From NCBI GenBank assembly GCA_963771985.1, contig CAVYVO010000015.1, positions 1-64,000 on the forward strand: a stretch of DNA of 64,000 bases, given 5' to 3'. Position 1 is the first letter of the stretch; each line of letters starts with the position of its first letter. Source of the stretch: Trebonia sp963771985 (lineage in GTDB: Bacteria > Actinomycetota > Actinomycetes > Streptosporangiales > Streptosporangiaceae). A program made the translations under genes and the position numbers. Shown here piece by piece: positions 55,682-64,000 of this stretch. The notes under the pieces are model-generated. The model was not told the DNA's origin. It was given only the letters and a program-made list of their open reading frames with translations, and searched no databases.

Positions 55682-56200
55682 TCAGATGTAGCCGTACAGG
55701 GCGAGGATGCGCTGGTCGTCGCGCCCGTAGTGGCGGCGGGCTGCGGCAATGTTGGCGTGCCCTTTCTTCCGGAACGCGCCGATGACGAGGTTGCGGATGC
55801 CGGCATGCGCGTTCGGCTGGCTGCCGGTGCGGGTTTTCTGGGCGTCTTCCCGGAATGTGACGTCGCGGACGTAGTGCTCCCTGTTTTCGATTGCCCAGTG
55901 ATTTCGTGCGTAGATGGCGAGGTGCCGGGGCCGGCGAGGCTGGCGGGGAGGCTGGTGATCCCGTAGGCGATCTCCTTGCTGTCCCAGGGGCCGTGCGTGG
56001 GCCCGGTGTCGCGGCGGATGCGCAGGACCTGGGCGGCTCCGGGCCAGCCGGTGCCGTCGGCGGGGGCGGTGCGGATCGTGCGCTTCTCCCGGCGGCCGTG
56101 GCCTTTCCCCTGCTCAGTCCATGTCGTGTCCGCGAACTGCTCGTCAGTGCCGGTCAGCGCGTCCGTGATCGCGGCCAGCAGCGACGGCTGGTTCGCCTTG
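55682..56200 (-). pseudogene. ISAs1 transposase, C-terminal part, frameshifted
   Basis: Frame one reads KANQPSLLAAITDALTG, RGHGRRE-like KGHGRREKRTI, AAQVLRIRRDT, WDSKEIAYGITSLPASLAGP; near 55930 it shifts to RHLAIYARNHWAIENREHYVRDVTFREDAQKTRTGSQPNAHAGIRNLVIGAFRKKGHANIAAARRHYG, the typical ISAs1 end, stop at 55682. One base is missing in a GC run. It continues the N-terminal part at 60428. Confidence 0.85.
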
Positions 56201-56233
56201 ATCGAGCATGCTTCACACTGCTCCTGTTGTTGG

Positions 56234-58495
56234 TCATGGTGTGTCAAACAGTCCAGCCTGGCCGTATCCGACCTGGATGCGGAGGCCTTTGCGGCGTCCC
56301 CGGGTGAGGTAGACGGCGTTGAGTTCGCCGCGTTGGACCTTGTTCAACACGGTCTGGCGGGCGATGCCGAGGCGGGCGGCGGCCTGGCTGAGGGGCAGCC
56401 AGCCGTCGGGTGCCTGGGGCCGGACCTTGTCGCGGAGCTGCTGGTCGACGCGGATCTGCCAGGGTGCTCCGGGGGTGAGCTGCTCGCCGGTGACGAAGCC
56501 GTCGCGCAGCCACCGGTAGATGGTGGCGCTGGCGACGCCGAGCTGGCGTGCGGCTTCTGCGATGCTGACCACGGCTGCATCTTCGCAGCGGGGTGTGACA
56601 TTTTCGGGGGGTGGCTGGTATCCGGGGATGCCGTGGTAGGCGCGTAGGGCTCTGACGTGGGCTTTCCTGAAGGGGAGCCCGGTGGCGGTGCGGCGGTTCT
56701 GCTGGCCGAGGATCTGGGCGATGGTGGTGTCGTCGTAGCGGGGTGCCAGGCGGCGGATCAGGCCGATGGTGTCTTCGCTGGTGGTCCGGCCGTGCTTGCC
56801 GCTGGCGGGCAGCGGCATCTGCACGTCGGTGCTGGCGCCGCCTTGCCAGATGATGCGGATCTGGCAGGTCCGCCCGCTGTCCTTGCCGTCGTCGGCGTTC
56901 CCTGGGGTGATGACGATCTCGGTGATGACGGCGCGGATGAGTTCCTTGCGCTGGGTGTGGGTGGTGGCGGGGGCGTTGAAGATGGCTCGCAGGTCGGCGC
57001 CGGCGGTGGTGATCCAGGCGGTTTCCTCCTCGGTGAGGGTGACGGGCCTGCGGGCCTGCTGGGCGGCGAGCTGGTTTTCCGCGGTGCGCACGGCCGTGAG
57101 CCTGTCTTCGAGGACGGCCTCGAGGGTCCGTGCGACCAGCCGGTTTTCCGGCTCGACGTTGTCGTACTGGCGCAGCGCCCGGCCGGCTTCGTAACGGGCG
57201 CGTTCGGCGGCGCGTTCGAACACGGCCAGGTTCTGCCGGTGCCGGGCTTCGGTGTCGGCCATGGCCTGGACGGTGGCGGCCAGGCAGGCGGGGGCGAGCG
57301 CGGCCAGCAGTTCGTCCAGCACCGTTTCGTGCGGCCGCCGGCCGCTGGCCCGCTGGCAGGATCTGGCGCCGTACATCTGGTTCGCCCGGCCGCACCGGTA
57401 GGCGGGGCTGCCGCCGGAGTGGTAGGCGACCTGCATCAGCCGCCCGCACCGGCCGCAGCGCAGCAGGCCCTGCAGCCAGGCCCCGCCTTCCCGCGCGGCC
57501 CCGCCGGCCTGCCCCGCCTGGGGCGGTGCGTTGGCGGCCAGCCTGGCGATGTTGGCGTCCCAGGTTTCTGCGGAGATGTAGCCGGGATGGTGGCCGGGGA
57601 TCATCACGGCCCACTGGTCGCGGGGCAGCCGGCGCTGCCGGGTGGTCACGTTCCCGCTGGCGTCCAGGTGCTTTTCGGTCTTGCTGCGCCCGTAGGCGAA
57701 GGCCCCGGCATAGCCGGGGTGGATCAAGATGTCGTGCACGGCCGGGTAGTTGGCCTGCGCCCAGGTGATCTTCCCGGTGCGGATGTCGCGCCGGGGCAGC
57801 CGCAGGCCGTCGGCGCGGAGGCTGACCACCACCTGCCGGGCCGAGCCGAGCTGGTCAAAGCGGCGGAACACGCACATGACCGCTTCGCGTACCGCCTCAT
57901 CGGGGGTGATGATCACGCGGTCATCGTCGTCGTAGTCCAGCCCGGCGGGCAGCGTCAGCCGCAGCTCGCCGCGGGCGGCCTTGGCGCGCAGTCCCTCGGT
58001 CATCCGTGACCGCAGCAGGTGCAGTTCTGCCTCCGAGAGGGTCCCCTTGAGGCCCAGCACGAGGCGGTCGTTATAGCCGGCGGGATGGTAGACGCCGTTG
58101 GCGTCGGCGATCAGCGTGTCGGTCAGCGCGCACAAATCCAGGAGCCGGTACCAGTCGGCGTTGTTGCGGGCCAGCCGTGAGGATTCCAGCGACAGCACGA
58201 TCCCGGCCTTGCCCAGCCCGACATCGGCGACCAGGTCGGAAAACCCCTTGCGGCCCTGGGCGGAGGCACCGGAACGGCCCAGGTCGTCATCGACTACCAC
58301 GATCTGGTGCTCTGCCCAGCCCAGCTGCCTGGCTCGCCCGGCCAGGTCGTATTGCCGGAGCAGGCTCTCGGTGTTGCGGACCGTCTGGGCCAGCGTCGAC
58401 TGGCGGACGTAGATATAAGCGTCCCGCCGCAGGTGGGCGGCGGCCGGCTCAGCCATCGCCCCGCACCGCCCCGGCGTCCTGGCCTGCGTCGTCAC
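56234..58495 (-). CDS. Large serine recombinase
   Basis: A 753-residue protein (start 58495, or MAEPAAAHLRRDAY at 58456). The catalytic domain has YVRQSTLAQTVRNTESLLRQ (Ser nucleophile) and SLESSRLARNNADWYRLLDLC, followed by a Recombinase domain (VHDILIHPGYAGAFAYG), a zinc ribbon LLRCGRCGRLMQVAY...YRCG..SC, coiled coil, and two C-terminal HTH_17 modules (VSIAEAARQLGVASATIYRWLRDG and LPLSQAAARLGIARQTVLNKVQRG). Such enzymes integrate and excise DNA at short cores. Intact and probably active. Confidence 0.92.
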   Translation of the reverse strand: MTTQARTPGRCGAMAEPAAAHLRRDAYIYVRQSTLAQTVRNTESLLRQYDLAGRARQLGWAEHQIVVVDDDLGRSGASAQGRKGFSDLVADVGLGKAGIVLSLESSRLARNNADWYRLLDLCALTDTLIADANGVYHPAGYNDRLVLGLKGTLSEAELHLLRSRMTEGLRAKAARGELRLTLPAGLDYDDDDRVIITPDEAVREAVMCVFRRFDQLGSARQVVVSLRADGLRLPRRDIRTGKITWAQANYPAVHDILIHPGYAGAFAYGRSKTEKHLDASGNVTTRQRRLPRDQWAVMIPGHHPGYISAETWDANIARLAANAPPQAGQAGGAAREGGAWLQGLLRCGRCGRLMQVAYHSGGSPAYRCGRANQMYGARSCQRASGRRPHETVLDELLAALAPACLAATVQAMADTEARHRQNLAVFERAAERARYEAGRALRQYDNVEPENRLVARTLEAVLEDRLTAVRTAENQLAAQQARRPVTLTEEETAWITTAGADLRAIFNAPATTHTQRKELIRAVITEIVITPGNADDGKDSGRTCQIRIIWQGGASTDVQMPLPASGKHGRTTSEDTIGLIRRLAPRYDDTTIAQILGQQNRRTATGLPFRKAHVRALRAYHGIPGYQPPPENVTPRCEDAAVVSIAEAARQLGVASATIYRWLRDGFVTGEQLTPGAPWQIRVDQQLRDKVRPQAPDGWLPLSQAAARLGIARQTVLNKVQRGELNAVYLTRGRRKGLRIQVGYGQAGLFDTP

Positions 58496-58658
58496 CGGCC
58501 AGCACGCCGGCGGCGATCATGGCCGCGAGCAGGCGCAGCACCCGGGCCCGGGCCGCGTCGGGCATCTGGTCCCATACCCGGTCGCGGCCTTCGCCGCGTC
58601 CTGGCCAGGGGATATCCAGCGTCAGCTGGCGGGCAGGCATTATTCTCATGGCACGCAC
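58449..58658 (-). CDS. Small protein of the recombinase element
   Basis: GTG 58658 with AGAGGGA upstream gives about 69 residues: MPARQLTLDIPWPGRGEGRDRVWDQMPDAARARVLRLLAAMIAAGVLAG. Short proteins with an RQLTL..PWP start and a PEAARxxxLxLLAxMIA helix are typical partners of serine recombinases in actinobacteria. It overlaps the recombinase start by 47 bp. Function unknown. Confidence 0.7.
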   Translation of the reverse strand: MRAMRIMPARQLTLDIPWPGRGEGRDRVWDQMPDAARARVLRLLAAMIAAGVLAGDDAGQDAGAVRGDG

Positions 58659-58855
58659 GTAGGTTCCCTCTTTCCTGATCATCAGCGTGACCTGGGACGA
58701 GGCGAACTTACGTGCGTGCCAGCCGCCGGCCGGGAGATTTCCCCGTCCTGGTATCAAAGCGGCGCAGCGGCGGCGGTGACGAGCTGGCCGGCCGCACCGG
58801 ACGGCACGGCGATACCGCTTTCCCCGCACCGGCCCGCGTGCATTCTTCCCGGTGC

Positions 58856-59848
58856 TCATGACGTGTTCCCGGCCGTGCCGCGGGCACGGGCCCGCCGGGC
58901 CGCCGGCCCAGCGGGCCGGCCATCTTCGCCGCCGGCTCCGGTGAGGACTGCGAGCAGGCCGTCATGGCGCTCGCGCTCGGCGTCCAGGCGCTGCTCGGCC
59001 CGCAGGGCCCGGTCACGCTCGGCTGCGGTGAGCTGCTCCGCCGCCTGCAGCCGGGCCTGGTACTGCCCGGCTAGCGCCTCCCGCTCCCGGGCCGCGTCAT
59101 CGCGGGCCTGCCGGGCCTGCTCCCGGGCGCCGGCTTCACCCTGCCGGGCCCGGGCCAGCTCAGCCTCGGCAGCACGAACCGCCGCCGCGGCCCGCTCACC
59201 AGCCTGATCGCGTTCCGTCCGTGCGGCCTCGACGATCCCGGCGGCCTCGGCGGCCAGCCGGTCAGCGCGGGCCGCGGCGGCCTCCGCATCAGCGCGGGCA
59301 CGGGTGCCCTCCTCAGCCAGCTCGCGGCGGGCCTGGGCGGTTTCCTCACGAGCGCGGCGGGCCTCAGCTTCGGCGGCTTCCCGGCCGCGATGAGCGGCCT
59401 CCGCTGCTTCCAGCGCCGCGAGCATGTCCTCTTCGGCCTCGGCGGCACGCGCCTCGGCGGTGACCGCCCGCGCCTCGGCGCGGCGCCGGGCCGCTTCGGC
59501 CTCCGCCAGCTGCGCGGCCACCACTTCAGCATCCAGCGCCGCGACCTGCCCGCGCGCCAGCGTGACCAGCGACCCTGCCTGCCTGATCAGCGCCTCCAGC
59601 GCGCCGAGCGGATCCGCGGCCTGCCCCGATGACACCGCGCCCCCGTCACCGCCCGCTGCCCGCGCGGCGTTGTGGAAACGACGCGAGCACGCGTCACCGC
59701 AGAACACGCGGGCCCGGCCACGCCCGGACACCGGAACCAGGTTCCCGCAGCCAGGCCGCCTGCAACGACGCTGGCCAGGCTCCCCGCCCGGGACAGTACC
59801 GCCAGAGGGCAGCACGGACTCCGTGACCACGCCCGTCACATCCGTCAT
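58856..59848 (-). CDS. Zinc-finger, coiled-coil protein
   Basis: A 330-residue protein: residues 28-60 hold CRRPGCGNLVPVSGRGRARVFCGDACSRRFHN, a four-Cys/His zinc site like those of Arm-finger proteins; from 95 to 310 an unbroken Ala/Glu/Arg coiled coil (for example AEARAAEAEEDMLAALEAAEAAH). KfrA-like DNA-binding or segregation proteins look similar; the role in the element is unknown. AAGGAAAGGAAG before ATG 59848. Confidence 0.8.
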   Translation of the reverse strand: MTDVTGVVTESVLPSGGTVPGGEPGQRRCRRPGCGNLVPVSGRGRARVFCGDACSRRFHNAARAAGGDGGAVSSGQAADPLGALEALIRQAGSLVTLARGQVAALDAEVVAAQLAEAEAARRRAEARAVTAEARAAEAEEDMLAALEAAEAAHRGREAAEAEARRAREETAQARRELAEEGTRARADAEAAAARADRLAAEAAGIVEAARTERDQAGERAAAAVRAAEAELARARQGEAGAREQARQARDDAAREREALAGQYQARLQAAEQLTAAERDRALRAEQRLDAERERHDGLLAVLTGAGGEDGRPAGPAARRARARGTAGNTS

Positions 59849-60119
59849 GAAGCTTCCTTTCCTTTCCCATCAGCTCATTTCTTCTCCCGGAAAATGAGCG
59901 GAAAGGGAGGACCGCGAGCAGGACGATCGTGACGCAGCAGGCCACGCGGGCATCTGTCATCCAGCGTCCCGGCAGGACAGCAGATAACCGCGCCGGGAAA
60001 CGCCGGCGGCGCCCACTGCGCGGGATCCGGCACGCCGATCGCATCCAGCGCAGGTGACATGCCCGGGAACTGGCCGGAGCCGCCCCGGCAGACCAAGCAG
60101 GAAATCCCGCCCCGGCCCG

Positions 60120-60383
60120 TTACCGGCCAGGACCAGATGCATCCCCCTCCTGCAGCCGCATCACCACGGCACGCAGACGGCGCAGGCCATCGCCATCCAG
60201 GACCAGGCCAGCACCCGTACCACCCGGCTCCGCGCCGAGCGCATCGGTCGCCTCCGCAGCCACCAAGCCCGGCATCCCGTCCGGCAGCTCCACCTTCAGA
60301 TGCGGCACCCCGTCCACATGCCGCACTGCATACGCCCGCAGCCGACACCCATACAGCGGATGCGTAACCGCCGTGACCACCAC
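60120..60383 (-). CDS. DUF5372-like protein of the recombinase element
   Basis: An 87-residue frame VVTAVTHPLYGCRLRAYAVRHVDGVPHLKVELPDGMPGLVAAEATDALG. Short proteins with HPLxGxxL..... LPDG.PG....TD occur beside serine recombinases in actinobacteria. GTG 60383; the frame is close to the right end of the element. The 59849-60119 stretch has no supported gene. Confidence 0.55.
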   Translation of the reverse strand: MVVTAVTHPLYGCRLRAYAVRHVDGVPHLKVELPDGMPGLVAAEATDALGAEPGGTGAGLVLDGDGLRRLRAVVMRLQEGDASGPGR

Positions 60384-60427
60384 CTGGCACGGCAGCCGGG
60401 CACGGAAACGTCGTAGTCTGTCGCCCT

Positions 60428-61192
60428 CTTGGTGAACAGCAGGTAGTGCGCGTGCAGGTCCTCGCGGATCTTCCGGGCGGTCTCCCGCTGGCCGTGCAGG
60501 GCATCGGCCGTGATCACCATGTCCTGAAGGTCTAGTTCTTCCAGCATGGGGCCGAGTTCCGGGATCTCGTTCGTCTTCGCGTCCACTTCCCGCTGGGCCA
60601 TGGTGCGGCCCTCGGTGACGTGGAATGCGGACAGGAGATGCACCTGGCTGCCGTCAGGGCGGACGGCGCCGCGGGCGGTCTTGCCGTCGGCCGCGGCCTG
60701 CGGCAGCAGCCCGGGAACGGCGGGCCCCCGCGCGGCTGCGGCGGCGCGGCGCTGCTCCCGCTCGCGCCGGGTCACCTCCGGCAGTTCATCGGCGGCGGCA
60801 GGCGGCATGATCTCCAGGTAGCCGTAAAGCGCCTGGTTGAACGCGTCCGCGTCGATCCTGCCGAGCACGCGCCCGAAGGTCCGGGCGGACGGCGGCCAGA
60901 CCCTCCCGGTGAGCGGGTCCGGCCGGCCGCCGAGGATCAGCAGGGCGTCTTGCGGGCAGCCGGCCGCCCATTCCGCGACCGCCGACGCGGAGTCGTGCCC
61001 GGCCGCGGTGAACGCGCAGACGGCCAGGGCCAGCACGAACTCCAGCGGATGCCAGCGCCCGGCCCGCTTGCGCGGGTCCGGGACGAGCATCAGCCATTCC
61101 CGCAGGCAGCGGCGGGACTCCGCGCCGCCGGAGAGAACAGCCGAAAGGGCACGGGCAGGGGCGGTGATCAGGGAAGATAGCGACGCGGGCAC
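60428..61192 (-). pseudogene. ISAs1 transposase, N-terminal part
   Basis: GTG 61192. LREWLMLVPDPRKRAGRWHPLEFVLALAVCAFTAAGHDSASAVAEWA, DGKTARGA (catalytic Asp), HLLSAFHVTEGRTMAQREVDAKTNEIPELGPMLEELDLQDMVITADALHGQRETARKI (second Asp), AHYLLFT, where homology stops at 60431. Clear ISAs1 family (DDE). The rest is at 55682-56200. Confidence 0.88.
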
Positions 61193-61350
61193 GGTACTTT
61201 CCGGGAAGGATCGACTTGGTTGGCACCTTCGATCCTGGGAAACCGTGCCCGCATGTCAAACCGGGCACCAAGTGCAGGACTGGGCGCACTAGCCCGAACA
61301 ACGCCTCATGGCATCACGACGGCATAAACCTCAAACTCGCCGGGGCCGTG

Positions 61351-61360
61351 GGACAAGTAC
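61351..61360 (+). repeat. Target-site duplication, right copy
   Basis: GGACAAGTAC, identical to 55620-55629. Confidence 0.9.
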
Positions 61361-62614
61361 CATGTAGTAATTCGAGTTTTCGTTGTGATTTGCGCGCTCT
61401 TCTTGTGGCCCAACAAGCGGTTGCGGCGGCGGCGGCTTGGCGCACTACGACGCCCTGAATTGGTCCAGCGAGCCCGAAATTACTCGATTCACCTAAAGAT
61501 TGAGCGGACATCAAGTTGGGGTGCGAGTCTCGGTATGCCGACGGTGCACGGTGCCGGGCTATCGCTAAACAAGGGAATATCTGAGAAGTACGTCCCATGG
61601 AGCCTGCCTGAATTGGTCGGCAAGCTACGCGACTTCATCGCTGACATATCTCAACCAACTGCCACACGGATCGGCACGATGGTCATCGGGATTGACGAAA
61701 TCGACCGCATTGGCTCCGTTGAGCAGGCTGAGCGGTTTATCGGCGAGATCAAGGCCATCTTCGGCATCCCAAACTGCTTTTTCCTCGTCTCGGTCGCCGA
61801 GGACGTTGGCTTCCTCTTCTCACGCCGATCCATTGTGGGGCAGTCAACTCTGGAGCATTCCTTCGACGACGTGGTGGTTGTTGACGCGCTGGAACTTGAC
61901 GAAGCGCGCGAATTGCTCTCCACCCGAGTACCCGGATTCACCGACTCATTCGTCTTCCTTGCACTGGCACTGTCAGGAGGGCTACCCCGCGAGATAATCG
62001 GGGTGGCTCGTCGCCTAGTCGAAGTGAACCATCAGGAAGCGAAAGATCGGGTTTTCCCGAAGATCGGTGATCTCGCGCTCCGCCTGGTTACAGAGGATGT
62101 CGCGGAGGTGCTCCGCACGAGCCGTAACCAGCTTGCTCGGATGTCTTTGCCGGAGTCCTGGGGTGACGTCTTCTACCAGTTGCGTGCTGCTATGGCGCTC
62201 CTGCGCAGCGGGTCTGCCTCACCGGAAGAGCACCAGCAGATCATCGGTCGACTGTGCTCCCTACGGTCGCCGGACGCCGCGGTCCTGGCGACGAGCCAGG
62301 GAACGGATGAGGCCGCTGCCGCAAGAATCGTCGCTGGCCTCGCTGCGTTTGCTTGCTACAGCATCACGGTAGTCGAGGCGTTCGATAACGATTACTTCGA
62401 CCCGCATACCGCTCGCAAAACCACGCGCGACACTGACGGGAGATCCTACATGGAACTCGCCGCAGCGCGGCTGGAACTCAGTATCTCACCCGAGTCAAGC
62501 CGGTCAATCATTCGTCGCTTCCGGGCGCAGTCTGGACTCAGATCTCCGGCGTTAAGTTATCCACAGGACCGTGACGTGCGGTTCCGTTTCGCCCGCAATG
62601 TGCGTAATTGTTAA
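61361..62614 (+). pseudogene. Membrane KAP-type P-loop NTPase, 3' part
   Basis: Directly after the duplication the frame reads HVVIRVFVVICALFLWPNKRLRRRR, a membrane helix that continues KTGWDKY of the 5' part in the same phase. Walker B is MVIGIDEIDRI at about residue 562 of the joined protein, the KAP-type hhhhxDEhDR, followed by a sensor/arginine-finger region and a helical C-terminal domain. Joined length about 872 residues. KAP proteins include PifA, which excludes phage T7, so a defence role is plausible. Confidence 0.8.
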
Positions 62615-62635
62615 AACTCTGGTAGGATCGGTGGC

Positions 62636-64000
62636 GTGTCAGCGGCCGTTGCGGCGATCCTGGAGGGCATGCCAGAGCCCCGCGATCTCCGCATGCACGA
62701 GCACGGCGGCCGGTGCGTGATCATGGCCGGCTCGACGGTGCTGTTCGACTACGCCGCAGGGGACGCGGTGATGCGGAACATCGCGCTGTGCTCGCTGCGG
62801 CAGCTGGGGTTCCGCGGCCGGACGGTCGCCGCGGCGCTGGGCTTGTCAGAGGCGTACGTGGCAACGCTGTACAACGCGGCGCAGCGGGACGGGTCGGCGG
62901 CGCTGGTCAAGCAGGACCGGCGCGGCACGCCGGGGAAGATCACCGCGGAGCAGTGGGAGCAGGCCCGGCAGTGGCGGGCCGGCGGCGTCAGCGACGCCGA
63001 GATCGGGCGGCGGCTGGACGTGGCGCACACGACCGTCAGCCGCGGCCTGGGACCGCGCGGGCAGGCCCCCGCAGCCGGCGGCGAACCCGGCCGGGCGCCG
63101 GCGGAATCCCTGTTCACCGAGACGGAGGCCGAGACGGAGGCCGGGGCCGGGGCCGTGGCGGCGGCTGAGCCGGCAGCGGAACCCGCGCCGGAGGCTGAGG
63201 CTGGTGCCGGGCTGCCGGCGGGCGGGCCGCCGCCGCGGCCGCAAGCGCCCCGCGGCGTGCTCACGTCCCGGTATGCCGGGTCGATGCTGCTGCACGCGTT
63301 CTTCGCGCGGGCAGCAGCCGGGACGGTGCTCGCGGACGCCGCCGCGGGACCGGCAGACGTCCGGCTGCTGACGGCCGTCAGCATGTGCTTCGCGCTGGGG
63401 GCCGCGACGACGGAGCAGTTCAAGCACCTGGCCGCCGCCGAGGCCGGGCCGCTGGCCGGGCTCGGTACGCTGCCGGGGCTGCGGGCGCTGCGCCCGGAGC
63501 TAGCCCGGATCGCCGACGCCGCCGACCCGCTGCGGCTGCAGACGCTGTTCGCGGCGGCGATGCTCGCCGCGGACCCGGTGACCTCCGGCGTCTACTACGT
63601 CGATGACCACTTCGTGCCGTACACCGGCGCGAAGCCGGTGGCAAAGGGCTGGAACAACAAGCGGGGCCGCGCCGAGCGCGGCCGGGCGGACACCCACGTC
63701 ACCGCGCATGACGGGCGGGCGGTGTGCTTCGTGTCCGGGGAGCCGTCCGGGCTGACCGTCACGCTGCCGCTGGCGCTGGCCGAGCTGAAGAAAGCCGCCG
63801 GCCCCGGCGCGAAGATCATGGTGGGCTTCGACCGCGGCGGCGCCTACCCGCAGGTATTCGCGCACTGCCGCGAGCAGGGCGTGCACTGGGTCACCTACCG
63901 GCGCGCCCCCCTCGCCGTCCCCGCGATGCTGCCCGTCCTCACGACGGTCACCTACGGCGGCCGGGTCCGGCAGATCGCCTGGGCCGAGGAGACAGTGACC
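62636..64000 (+). CDS. Transposase, incomplete at the right edge
   Basis: GTG 62636 opens a frame with no stop before the window ends (455 codons). An N-terminal HTH (LRQLGFRGRTVAAALGLSEAYVATLYNAA and GGVSDAEIGRRLDVAHTTVSRGL), an Ala/Glu linker (TETEAETEAGAGAVAAAEPAAEPAPEAEA), then a catalytic part: YYVDDHFVPYTGAKPVAKGWNNKRGRAERGRADTHV, CFVSGEPSGLTVTLP and MVGFDRGGAYPQVF with probable catalytic Asp residues. It resembles a group of actinobacterial DDE transposases. It begins 22 bp after the NTPase stop. Confidence 0.8.
   Translation, partial: MSAAVAAILEGMPEPRDLRMHEHGGRCVIMAGSTVLFDYAAGDAVMRNIALCSLRQLGFRGRTVAAALGLSEAYVATLYNAAQRDGSAALVKQDRRGTPGKITAEQWEQARQWRAGGVSDAEIGRRLDVAHTTVSRGLGPRGQAPAAGGEPGRAPAESLFTETEAETEAGAGAVAAAEPAAEPAPEAEAGAGLPAGGPPPRPQAPRGVLTSRYAGSMLLHAFFARAAAGTVLADAAAGPADVRLLTAVSMCFALGAATTEQFKHLAAAEAGPLAGLGTLPGLRALRPELARIADAADPLRLQTLFAAAMLAADPVTSGVYYVDDHFVPYTGAKPVAKGWNNKRGRAERGRADTHVTAHDGRAVCFVSGEPSGLTVTLPLALAELKKAAGPGAKIMVGFDRGGAYPQVFAHCREQGVHWVTYRRAPLAVPAMLPVLTTVTYGGRVRQIAWAEETVT

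Larger units (their letters stand above)
56197..60431 (-). mobile_element. Serine-recombinase element nested in the ISAs1 transposase gene
   Basis: Both ends show CTTG (56197-56200 and 60428-60431) at the exact points where transposase homology stops and resumes; joining them gives ..HYLLFTKANQPSLL. A 3-4 bp shared core is what large serine recombinases leave. The recombinase gene lies next to the left end. Cargo: a small protein, a zinc/coiled-coil protein and a DUF5372-like protein, all on the minus strand. Confidence 0.75.
55630..61350 (-). mobile_element. ISAs1-family insertion, itself interrupted
   Basis: Terminal inverted repeats: CACGGCCCCGGCAAGTT at 55630-55646 and, at the other end, AACTCGCCGGGGCCGTG (61334-61350), one mismatch in 17. 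A 10-bp target duplication flanks it, in the range known for ISAs1. The IS proper is about 1.49 kb (55630-56196 plus 60428-61350); the middle 4.2 kb is a serine-recombinase element. Confidence 0.9.

Noticed and set aside
59875..60504. Minus-strand 209-residue Cys/Gly-rich frame
   Set aside because: Overlaps the DUF5372-like gene and the element end in another frame; composition is that of a shadow.

Overview
The window is about 64 kb of very GC-rich DNA from a mycelial-type actinobacterium. The signs are the infC-rpmI-rplT / SpoU methylase / sensor kinase / pheS-pheT order, mycobacteria/Streptomyces-like ribosomal proteins, an actinobacterial rrn operon with no tRNA in its spacer, a WS/DGAT acyltransferase, a class I HMG-CoA reductase, and XRE/DUF574/HFCD genes typical of Streptosporangiales and Streptomycetales. 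The exact genus cannot be read without a 16S search.

Layout. 1-6 kb: alaS (its N-terminus replaced by a DhaK-like segment), ruvX, mltG, aroE. 6-10 kb: a PaiB-like protein and an ATP-grasp / alpha-E / transglutaminase peptide-modification cassette. 10-16.4 kb: isoprenoid and lipid genes (hmgR, WS/DGAT, alpha/beta hydrolase, acyl-CoA ligase, GNAT). 16.8-25 kb: translation block (infC, rpmI, rplT, rRNA methylase, PAS histidine kinase, pheS, pheT). 25-26.6 kb: a membrane GGDEF cyclase. 26.8-34.4 kb: arginine biosynthesis argC-J-B-D-F-R-H (no argG), with candidate ARG boxes in front. 34.4-36.2 kb: a 3-methyladenine glycosylase and a tyrS that is split in two frames. 36.3-42 kb: rRNA promoters, 16S, 23S, 5S and a terminator. 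42-44.5 kb: an RG-rich/TPR/acidic protein and a small membrane protein.

44.5-64 kb is accessory DNA made of stacked mobile elements. A minus-strand operon of a decayed conjugative/integrative element (replication-relaxation protein, conjugal ATPase, small proteins, Xis) carries an in-frame amber stop, a frameshift and a 1.36-kb insertion that splits the ATPase gene. After a methyltransferase, an XRE regulator and an HFCD flavoprotein comes a membrane KAP-type P-loop NTPase gene, a family that includes phage-exclusion proteins. It is cut by an ISAs1-family insertion with terminal inverted repeats and a perfect 10-bp target duplication, and that IS is itself cut by a 4.2-kb large-serine-recombinase element. 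Removing both layers restores the NTPase frame. A further transposase runs off the right edge.

Two families of small repeats cross the core region: an intergenic palindrome (GGTCGATTGCGCAATCGACC type, often paired at exactly 31 bp) and G-run/C-run elements that sit in frame inside PheS and ArgJ.
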